Shown here: positions 7,870-14,299 of the stretch, piece by piece
Layout of the letters: every line of letters starts with the position of its first letter
Numbering within the stretch: the first letter of the stretch is position 1
IMG/VR virus record: IMGVR_UViG_3300032284_001945
Coordinates: 1 to 51,139 of that record
Source: a virus
DNA length: 51,139 bases
Reading direction: 5' to 3' (one strand)
Notes under the pieces: generated by a model
What the model was told of the DNA's origin: nothing
The model's database searches: none
The model's input: only the letters and a program-made list of their open reading frames with translations
Program-made: the position numbers and the translations under genes

Positions 7870-9032
7870 AATATATAAATCGGCATTGGTATGTTAATAA
7901 AAGTGTCTCTCATCATTGCAGCTTCATTAGCTTTCTTCTCTAACTGTTTTTGACGAGAAGTATCATCGAGAGTGCCTCTCAATTGTTCGATTAAATTCTG
8001 TTTTTCGGTACTAGCTTGATCAATTAACATCTGGCCGTTAAGAGTAGTTTCCGCTCCTGGTACAGGTATTGACTGATATACTCCTCTAATGTTACCTAAG
8101 GTCTCTTTTACCAATGCTAATGCGTAATCATATACCCATTTTCTAAATACTGCGTTGATTTGAGAATAAACAGGAACCGTAAAAGGAACATTACTAATAT
8201 TAGTGATCAAATTAGTTCTCGGATCTCTGGTAAGAGTACTTCTTTCGGACTTTACAATATAATTAAAAAATAGAGGTCTATCAAAAGTAGGTACAGGGAA
8301 AATTCTAAGTACATTGTTTTGTATTTCGAACGTATAAGCCGATTTTCTTATCTGATCATTAAATTCAATAGCTTGTATTTTAAGCACATCAAAGTATACA
8401 GGCATTAACATAAAGTTTATTCCTGGAGAAAATTGACCAAATCCGAAGGTTTCCATTAACGATTGAAGTCCAGTACCAGTACCAGCATAAGGATCAAAAT
8501 ATCTAACAATAGCAGGAGGGGCTTCATAGAACACTCTCTTTACTTCTATGCCGTCTCCAGGCTGCAAATTAAGCGATTGGCTGGCCCAATCATTTAAATC
8601 GTATACTTGTTGATTCATACTCATTGAGATCGATCCTGTGTGGTATGTGACGTTACCACCGCTACCTGCTTCTGATCCATAATCAGAGGCTAAACGTATA
8701 AGATTACCAAAATTCGGTTGAATTAAAGCATTATTAAGGTTACTTCCGGTAACATTTCCTTCCATAGAAAGGAAATTTTCTCTTATTTTATACTCATACA
8801 ACTCTTTACCATAAACAGTAACCGCATCTTCTAAAGCAGCATAAAAATTTATATCTTGCAATTCCACTTCCATGATAGGATAACCCAATCTTTGTGCAGC
8901 AAACTTCACAAATTTTTGTGCGTCTGATACAAAAAGAGGATCATTATCATAATATCCAAAAGGAGTATTGCCTGAAACAGGCAAAAGAGGTACGGATGCG
9001 TCGTAATATGGTATAGTTATTTGACCTGACAT
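7866..9032 (-). CDS. 13: Neck protein, gp13-like head completion protein
   Basis: 388 residues. FVKFAAQRLGYPIMEVELQDINFYAALEDAVTVYG (about 41-75) is the sequence type I associate with the N-terminal helical region of gp13-family neck proteins. The C-terminal part (LNGQMLIDQASTEKQNLIEQLRGTL, about 329-353) is a long amphipathic helix. Length is somewhat above T4 gp13 (309). It is followed by an overlapping small gene and a gp14-like gene, as expected for the neck cluster. Role: ring that closes the portal after packaging and receives the tail. A recurrent AT-rich motif lies 17 bases upstream of the start. Confidence 0.75.
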   Translation of the reverse strand: MSGQITIPYYDASVPLLPVSGNTPFGYYDNDPLFVSDAQKFVKFAAQRLGYPIMEVELQDINFYAALEDAVTVYGKELYEYKIRENFLSMEGNVTGSNLNNALIQPNFGNLIRLASDYGSEAGSGGNVTYHTGSISMSMNQQVYDLNDWASQSLNLQPGDGIEVKRVFYEAPPAIVRYFDPYAGTGTGLQSLMETFGFGQFSPGINFMLMPVYFDVLKIQAIEFNDQIRKSAYTFEIQNNVLRIFPVPTFDRPLFFNYIVKSERSTLTRDPRTNLITNISNVPFTVPVYSQINAVFRKWVYDYALALVKETLGNIRGVYQSIPVPGAETTLNGQMLIDQASTEKQNLIEQLRGTLDDTSRQKQLEKKANEAAMMRDTFINIPMPIYIL

Positions 9033-9049
9033 GTTACAGTTTTACTAAA

Positions 9050-9060
9050 TATAAATATCA
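9050..9060 (-). promoter_or_regulatory. Recurrent AT-rich motif (TGATATTTATA)
   Basis: Full-length copy 17 bases before the gp13-like ATG. It overlaps the stop codon of the upstream homing endonuclease gene, so head-neck genes could be transcribed independently of that gene. Promoter role is inferred. Confidence 0.5.
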
Positions 9061-9651
9061 TTTAAACTTGCATTTATCAAAATGTAACCTATACATAGTT
9101 AAAACTTTATCTTCTTTACCGCAATGAGGACAAATTAATGTTTTATTCAATCTTTCTTTTGCGTCGGATCTTTTTTTTCCTAGGGCTGGGTGATTTTTTT
9201 TATTTCTTTCAGACACGTCTGGTCTTGGATTTCTTTTTTTAAAGGGTCTTTTTTGTCCTTTTCTTGATTTATTTAATTCTATTAATTGAAGATTAGGTTT
9301 TTTATAATTAGAATTTTTTTCTCCTATTTTTGCCTCTCTCTGCTTTCTTTTCCATTCCTCGGAACGAAAAGGATTTGAATTCCCTTCACCACCTTCTGTC
9401 AAATTAATTAAAATACCAGTATTTAAATCTAATCTGCCATAAAATTTAATTAATTCTTTTTCTATTTTACATGCTTGTTCCCACGTAATGTCTTTATGTA
9501 TTATTTCTATTATTAAACCGTGTTTTTTTACAACATTTTCCCAATGTTTTGTTCTAGAATCTTTTCTATAAGCACGTTTTTCTTCTTTTCCTATACCTAC
9601 ATAAAAAATCTCACCAGTATCATTTTTTTTATGAATATAAACTACAGCCAT
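9058..9651 (-). CDS. GIY-YIG homing endonuclease, free-standing, with C-terminal zinc finger
   Basis: 197 residues. The GIY-YIG core is at the N-terminus: VVYIHKKNDTGEIFYVGIG (about 3-21), then KRAYRKDSRTKHWENV with the catalytic-type Arg, and WEQACKIEKELIKFYGR with the metal-binding-type Glu. LTEGGEGNSNPF and the Lys-rich repeats after it (SRKGQKRPF, ALGKKRSDAKERL) look like NUMOD3-type DNA-binding elements. The C-terminus has CPHCGKEDKVLTMYRLHFDKC, a C2HC-like zinc finger. It sits between phoH and the neck genes, is paralogous to 20263-21123, and is probably a selfish insertion that cuts a cognate site in related phages lacking it. Confidence 0.9.
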   Translation of the reverse strand: MAVVYIHKKNDTGEIFYVGIGKEEKRAYRKDSRTKHWENVVKKHGLIIEIIHKDITWEQACKIEKELIKFYGRLDLNTGILINLTEGGEGNSNPFRSEEWKRKQREAKIGEKNSNYKKPNLQLIELNKSRKGQKRPFKKRNPRPDVSERNKKNHPALGKKRSDAKERLNKTLICPHCGKEDKVLTMYRLHFDKCKFK

Positions 9652-9654
9652 ATA

Positions 9655-10350
9655 TTAATCTTTATAATTATCATATATTTTAGATATCTGTTCAACCAAA
9701 TCGTGTCTGTGATTTCCTACAAGAGTTATAATTTTTAATCCCGGAATATTTTCAGTTTCAAGTTTTTTGAAAAAATCAAACCCGCTATCTTTTTTATTTT
9801 TGAGGTCACATTGAGCCATATCACCAGTAACAATAATTTTAGAACCTTTACCCAATCTACTTAATGCCGTATAAGTCTGCGATAAAGTAGCATTTTGAAA
9901 TTCGTCTAAAATCATTATTGAATTATTTATAGTTAACCCTCTCATGAATGCTACAGGTAAAATATTAATAATTCCTTCTGAAATAAGTTTATCTATTTTA
10001 TCTTTCCCTGTTAACATATACATATTTTCTATAATAGGAGTAGTTATTCCTATTAATTTGTCTTGAACACCTCCAGGTAATATGCCTATGGATTCATTTT
10101 CAGCATAAATAAAAGGTCTGGCGATAAATATTCTTTCTATTTCTTTTTTAAATAACAGATCTAAAGCAACATTACAAGCTAACAATGTTTTTGAGGAGCC
10201 AGCTTTTCCTTTTAAAACGGTTATAGTATTATTTAAAATTACATTTTTTGCTTCTTTCTGTTCTTCATTAAGTTGAATATTGAATTTTATAGGGTTTTTA
10301 GGAATTCTTTTCTGCTTGTAAACCGGATCGTTGTAATTCTTAGAACTCAT
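9655..10350 (-). CDS. phoH: PhoH-like P-loop ATPase
   Basis: 231 residues. Walker A GKAGSSKT at residues 48-55, Walker B IMILDEFQN with D149/E150, and the family stretch IARPFIYAENESIGILPGG (about 76-94). VTGDMAQCDL later matches the sensor region (GD.aQ.D). This is the single-domain PhoH form common in T4-like phages; its role in infection is unknown (proposed phosphate stress or RNA metabolism function, possibly helicase-like). It is placed between the capsid gene terminator and the homing endonuclease, with an AT-rich motif 12 bases before its ATG, so it may be its own transcription unit. Confidence 0.93.
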   Translation of the reverse strand: MSSKNYNDPVYKQKRIPKNPIKFNIQLNEEQKEAKNVILNNTITVLKGKAGSSKTLLACNVALDLLFKKEIERIFIARPFIYAENESIGILPGGVQDKLIGITTPIIENMYMLTGKDKIDKLISEGIINILPVAFMRGLTINNSIMILDEFQNATLSQTYTALSRLGKGSKIIVTGDMAQCDLKNKKDSGFDFFKKLETENIPGLKIITLVGNHRHDLVEQISKIYDNYKD

Positions 10351-10362
10351 GATAAGATTTTA

Positions 10363-10373
10363 TATAAATATCA
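10363..10373 (-). promoter_or_regulatory. Recurrent AT-rich motif (TGATATTTATA)
   Basis: Perfect copy of the motif, 12 bases before the phoH start and just downstream of the capsid gene terminator. This is where a new promoter would be needed, which is the best positional argument for a promoter role. Confidence 0.55.
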
Positions 10374-10394
10374 ATTAAAATTGACCTATGTAAA

Positions 10395-10421
10395 ATAAAA
10401 AAGCCGGGAAAAATCCCGGCT
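10395..10421 (-). terminator. Intrinsic terminator after the major capsid gene
   Basis: Perfect 8-bp GC-rich stem AGCCGGGA / TCCCGGCT (10402-10409 with 10414-10421) and a 4-base loop. On the minus strand it is followed by TTTTTATTTTA. It lies about 23 bases after the capsid gene stop. It is the only clear intrinsic terminator I found in the window. Confidence 0.92.
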
Positions 10422-10443
10422 CTTTTATTAATTTAGGTTACTA

Positions 10444-12084
10444 TTAGTAAGCCTTGTCAAGGTCAGCGACTTCGATCTTGCCGAAGAATTCCGGACGGAG
10501 CATCTTCTTAGCGTATCTAGACATAAGGCCTTTACGAGGAGTGAAGGTCTCAGGATCATAGAGGAGCGGAGTCATGATCAGGGGAATATAGGGGCAGAAA
10601 GCAGCACCGGTTTCCAGGAACTGGCTACCCTTATAGGCCAGGAGAACAATGTTTTCGTTCATATACGGGTTAACGTATACTTTATAACGGCTATTCAGTT
10701 GACCAGCCTTATGCGAACCCATTGCAAATTCTTCCTTGCTACCATCAGTATCAGCAGCATATCCGGGGATAGACTCGATGATAGTTGCGATAGTAGGTCC
10801 AACCATGATTACGTTAGCCTGACCACGAAGAGTCTTCTTGTGGATGGTACGAGCAACGCTCTGGATCTTGGTGCCGAGAGTGGCAAACCACTGACCCTGG
10901 GTGTTGTAGTATCCACCTGCGCCAGCAGCAGCTTGCGACCAAGTGTTGGTAGTCCTGTTCCAGAATACGTTGGACTGTGCAGACCAAGCATCGGTAGTGT
11001 TAGCATTTTCAATCAGCATGTCGATGATCTCGAGGTCGATTTCGAGAGAAACATACTCAGAGAGAGTGGAGGTCAGTTCGGCCTCAGCATCCAGAGACTG
11101 GTATGCATTGAGGTCCTGGCTGAATTCAGGGGTCCACTTAGCTTTCAGTTTTTTGGTTTTAGCAACGAGGGCTTCAGAACGAAGTTCCACGTTAACTTCA
11201 GGGATAGCAGCAGATCCGGTCAGAGGACGGGTTGCAGTATCTTCGAAATCACCACGGTCATTGTCCTTAGGCTGCTTACCATAGTAAACAGTACCACCAA
11301 GGCTTGCGCTAGCATTGACACCGGCACCACCGGATACAATGAAGTTCAGAATATCGTTTACGGGGTCGTAAGAAGTAAGTTCTGCGTATACGTTCGATTC
11401 GTTGAAACCGCTACCGGTAATAACGAAGGAACGAACACCATTGGTATCCATGTTAGTGAATACTGTAGAAGCACCAGTTACGCTAAATTTACGCAGTTTG
11501 TTAGCAGTAGCAGATGCACTATAAAGACCGCTAAAGTTAACGTCGGCATAAGAAGCAGTAGTGATGTTAAAAGTTGCAGTAGCGGTAAATTCGTTAGTCG
11601 AATATCCGAATTTGCCAGCACCATAAAGACCACCATAAGGATCAGTATCTTTCTGGTTAGTAACACCATACATGCTACCAGAGAAACGACCAAAAGTGTT
11701 CATTCCATCAGGAGAGTTAGTGCCATATTTGAATTCCAGGAAGAATACCAGACCGGCAGGAAGAGTCATCGGCTGTACGCTGACGAATTCTTTGGAGGAA
11801 ATTTCAGCGAAGATCTTACGAACCAGGGGAAGAGCTACGCCAGCCCACTGTTCGCCTTGACCAGACGTAAAAGTACCACCAGTACCGGTTTGAGAACCTT
11901 CAATAACAAGCTGTTTAGCTTGGTTTTCAAGGATGATAGCCATCCTTTCTTTACCGTAAGCGGTTTTTGCGAGGTCTTCACCTTCAAGCAGACCGGTCTT
12001 ATCCCACTTCTTGACAAGGCGCTGAGCCTCGGTCATCATAGAAGCGTACGGATTTGCGGATTCTAATAGAGATTGTACGTTCAT
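10444..12084 (-). CDS. 23: Major capsid protein, gp23-like
   Basis: 546 residues (T4 gp23 is 521). The N-terminal region MNVQSLLESANPYASMMTEAQ through QLVIEGSQTGTGG has the T4 pattern of a cleaved 60-odd residue propeptide. LVIE|G near residue 62 is a plausible gp21 cut site (T4 cuts after Glu65). WAGVALPLVRKIFAEI and MTLPAGLVFFLEFKYGT match the gp23 core, and YVNPYMNENIVLLAYKG and PLLYDPETFTPRKGLMSRYAKKM the C-terminal part. It follows the scaffold gene by 25 bases, with an A-rich leader and no Shine-Dalgarno. Its GC content and codon choice are strikingly higher than its neighbours, fitting very high expression. A strong terminator follows. Confidence 0.96.
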   Translation of the reverse strand: MNVQSLLESANPYASMMTEAQRLVKKWDKTGLLEGEDLAKTAYGKERMAIILENQAKQLVIEGSQTGTGGTFTSGQGEQWAGVALPLVRKIFAEISSKEFVSVQPMTLPAGLVFFLEFKYGTNSPDGMNTFGRFSGSMYGVTNQKDTDPYGGLYGAGKFGYSTNEFTATATFNITTASYADVNFSGLYSASATANKLRKFSVTGASTVFTNMDTNGVRSFVITGSGFNESNVYAELTSYDPVNDILNFIVSGGAGVNASASLGGTVYYGKQPKDNDRGDFEDTATRPLTGSAAIPEVNVELRSEALVAKTKKLKAKWTPEFSQDLNAYQSLDAEAELTSTLSEYVSLEIDLEIIDMLIENANTTDAWSAQSNVFWNRTTNTWSQAAAGAGGYYNTQGQWFATLGTKIQSVARTIHKKTLRGQANVIMVGPTIATIIESIPGYAADTDGSKEEFAMGSHKAGQLNSRYKVYVNPYMNENIVLLAYKGSQFLETGAAFCPYIPLIMTPLLYDPETFTPRKGLMSRYAKKMLRPEFFGKIEVADLDKAY

Positions 12085-12109
12085 TTGTTTTTTGTTTTTT
12101 TATTTTTGT

Positions 12110-13498
12110 TTACTTTTTAACTTTAATACCAGCTAACTTCTGCCATCTTGCGACCTGCTGATCAGCTTCTGTGATGATATCACCACGCTTAGTGGAACCA
12201 CCAACAGCTTTAGAAGCAAATCCCATAGATTCTTTCAAATTAGTTTTAGTTTTATCGTTCTTAACTCCGATTGCACCATTTAAGGATTCATAAACAATCT
12301 TTGCTTCTTTAACGCTAGCAGCTTTATCGAAAGCAGCGATTACTTTAAGTTTCTGTCCTTCAGACAGATTATGTTTGTGAAGGATCTTATTCAGATACAG
12401 AAGTTTGGCGTTGATAAGATTGGTTTCGTTTACTTTCTTAACAAGTTTTTGCATTTGTTCGGAAAGTTCTTGAACTTTAGTTTCATCAACATCAGCCTGA
12501 GTACGCATATCTTTTGCAGCAGATGCGGTCCGTTTCATTGCAGAGCTAACTTTTTTAAGAAGGGATTTAAACCAAGGATCTTCTTCTTTTTCAGCTTTTT
12601 GAATTGCTTGATCTATAGAGGTAACACCCTTAGCTTTCATATTTTTAAGCGTATCTCTAATAAATCCAATTAAAATAGCAGCACCTGCACCACCTGCTCC
12701 GATAGCACCAGCGATAGCATTAGGATCAACAACAGCTTCATCTTCTTCTTCATCCTCTTCTTCGCCTTCTTTCATTTTTCTTTTTCCGCCAGCAGGATTC
12801 TTTTGGAACCAGTTGACTTCTTCATCTTCGTCTTCTTCGTCTTCTTCTTTCATTTCGGCTAAAAGCGCGTCGATGTTAATTTCTTCGTCAACACCTTCGT
12901 CTTCATCTTCGTCTTCTTCTTTAGAAGTTTCTTTTACTTTTTTGCCCTTTTTATTATACCAGTTGACTTCTTCGTCTTCGTCTTCCTCTTCGGAATAAGC
13001 TTCGTCTTCAGAATCTTCTTCTTCCTCTTCTTCGTCTTCTTCGTCTTCTTCAGCTTTTTTAGCCTCGTCTTCAGAATCTTCTTCGCCGTCTTCTTCCTCT
13101 TCTTCCTCTTCTTCCTCTTCTTCAGACTTTTTAGCTTCATCTTCATCTTCATCTTCATCTTCGTCTTCTTCGCCTTCCATTTCGGCTAAGATAGCATCGA
13201 TATCAAAAGACTCATCTTCGTCTTCGTCTTCTTTGTTATCAGCATCATGATCCGATTTGCCACCCATATTGTCAGCATCCGGTTCTTTATGCATTTTAGC
13301 TTTCTTCTTTTTAGAGATAGCTGCTTCGTCTTCATCTTCGTCTTCTTCTTCTGCTTCTTCTTGGAGTTTAGCAGCAAGAATGGATTTGATCTTGGAATCA
13401 AAAGCTTCGTTTAAACTAGCTTTTGCATTTTCTACGGCTAACTTCTTGATAGCATCAGCATCAGCCATAGCATCTTTTAATAGATTCTTGTTCTTCAT
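12110..13498 (-). CDS. 22: Prohead core scaffold protein, gp22-like, polyacidic
   Basis: 462 residues. It lies between protease and capsid genes, the gp22 position. N-terminus MKNKNLLKDAMADADAIKKL, then a roughly 200-residue centre made almost entirely of Glu/Asp runs broken by a repeated unit ((S/N)(F/I)(D/N)IDA(I/L)LAEM, then EEVNWYNKKG or EEVNWFQKNP). A Gly/Ala hydrophobic stretch follows (IAGAIGAGGAGAAILIGFI, about 265-283), then a helical C-terminus with VDETKVQELSEQMQKLVKKVNETNLINAKLLYLNKIL. It forms the removable core on which the capsid assembles and is degraded by gp21 at Leu-x-Glu sites. It is longer than T4 gp22 (269) because of the acidic expansion. Function from position and composition. 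Confidence 0.85.
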   Translation of the reverse strand: MKNKNLLKDAMADADAIKKLAVENAKASLNEAFDSKIKSILAAKLQEEAEEEDEDEDEAAISKKKKAKMHKEPDADNMGGKSDHDADNKEDEDEDESFDIDAILAEMEGEEDEDEDEDEDEAKKSEEEEEEEEEEEDGEEDSEDEAKKAEEDEEDEEEEEEDSEDEAYSEEEDEDEEVNWYNKKGKKVKETSKEEDEDEDEGVDEEINIDALLAEMKEEDEEDEDEEVNWFQKNPAGGKRKMKEGEEEDEEEDEAVVDPNAIAGAIGAGGAGAAILIGFIRDTLKNMKAKGVTSIDQAIQKAEKEEDPWFKSLLKKVSSAMKRTASAAKDMRTQADVDETKVQELSEQMQKLVKKVNETNLINAKLLYLNKILHKHNLSEGQKLKVIAAFDKAASVKEAKIVYESLNGAIGVKNDKTKTNLKESMGFASKAVGGSTKRGDIITEADQQVARWQKLAGIKVKK

Positions 13499-13531
13499 TT
13501 TGTTTTACCTTAAAATTGTTTTTTGGATTTA

Positions 13532-13599
13532 CGCCTATTAGAGAGGTGTAATAAGTTTTATTAAGCGACTCTTTAAAAGAAATAAAAGAGTATTAGGCG
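13532..13599 (-). promoter_or_regulatory. Structured 5' leader of the scaffold-capsid transcript
   Basis: Nested inverted repeats: outer cgccta / taggcg (13532-13537 with 13594-13599) and inner actcttt / aaagagt (13568-13574 with 13585-13591). They lie in the 113 bases between the AT-rich motif and the scaffold start. No U-tract follows. Leaders elsewhere in the window are short, so a stabilising or translational role for the most abundant late mRNA is plausible. Confidence 0.45.
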
Positions 13600-13611
13600 C
13601 GTAATTCAACA

Positions 13612-13621
13612 ATAAATATCA
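13612..13621 (-). promoter_or_regulatory. Recurrent AT-rich motif (TGATATTTAT) before scaffold-capsid genes
   Basis: Copy of the motif 113 bases before the scaffold ATG, preceded on the coding strand by long T-tracts (13631-13671). It is a candidate promoter for the scaffold and capsid genes. Confidence 0.5.
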
Positions 13622-13671
13622 ATGCTTTAGAAAAAAATTAATAAAACCTCAAAAAAATTAAAAAAAATTTA

Positions 13672-14292
13672 TTAATCGCAGGGACAATAGCCAGCATTAT
13701 TGCAAATAATGTCCCTTATAACATCATCAAGCCTCTTATACGATTCTATTAAATTAGAGGAATGTCCTTCATTGAGAGACAGATTAGCACCTTGAGTGCT
13801 TTCAAAAGAAACTAAATCGAAGGTTAGAAGATTAAAATCATCATTTACTGTAAGAGTACCATCTCTACTTTCATCCACACTACCCATACCCCTAGAACTA
13901 ATACCTACAGGAATGCCTCTTTTTAAAAGACCAGCAGCAATTCTTCCAGCAGGAAATTCGGGACTATCAAGAATTTCAATATCTCCCATAACGTCATCTC
14001 CATCCCAATAAATTTTTTTTATATTGTGAGATACGTTCTTTAAATTGACCACATTATCCTGGCTATGATCTAATTCTCCAAGGCCTCTATTTTGATTTAC
14101 CATGTTCTCAACAAATTTATCCACTTCACGTTTTAAAACTTCTTTAGGATAAATCCTACCATTTCTATTTTTAGCATTACAACGCTGAATGATAATCCCT
14201 TTGAGAATCATAGGTCCTCCGGGATTACCATTTACAGCTTCGTTTAATTGCTTATTATCTAATTTAATCTGGTAGTATTCTGTTAAAAGCAT
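13672..14292 (-). CDS. 21: Prohead core maturation protease, gp21-like
   Basis: 206 residues (T4 gp21 is 212). KGIIIQRCNAKNRNGRIYPKEVL (about 31-53) and LGELDHSQ with candidate catalytic His76 match the phage prohead serine protease family. GIPVGISSRGMGSV (about 126-139) carries the candidate nucleophile Ser (S132 or S133), and the following strands give FDLVSFES. Role: self-activated cleavage of scaffold, capsid and internal proteins at Leu/Ile-x-Glu sites. The N-terminus itself contains QLNEAV, a possible autocleavage site. The CPCD C-terminus is unusual and could bind metal. Sits immediately downstream of the 981-residue internal protein gene. Confidence 0.93.
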   Translation of the reverse strand: MLLTEYYQIKLDNKQLNEAVNGNPGGPMILKGIIIQRCNAKNRNGRIYPKEVLKREVDKFVENMVNQNRGLGELDHSQDNVVNLKNVSHNIKKIYWDGDDVMGDIEILDSPEFPAGRIAAGLLKRGIPVGISSRGMGSVDESRDGTLTVNDDFNLLTFDLVSFESTQGANLSLNEGHSSNLIESYKRLDDVIRDIICNNAGYCPCD

Positions 14293-14299
14293 TGTTAAA

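Noticed and set aside
10699-12066. A 455-codon open frame on the plus strand opposite the capsid gene
   Set aside because: It is antisense to an unambiguous gp23 gene. Its openness follows from the GC-rich codon use of that gene, the product is low-complexity Ser/Arg-rich, and no other plus-strand gene exists in the window.
12813-13401. Ser-rich and Lys-rich short frames overlapping the scaffold gene
   Set aside because: They are out-of-frame readings of the GAA/GAC/TCT repeats of the gp22-like gene.
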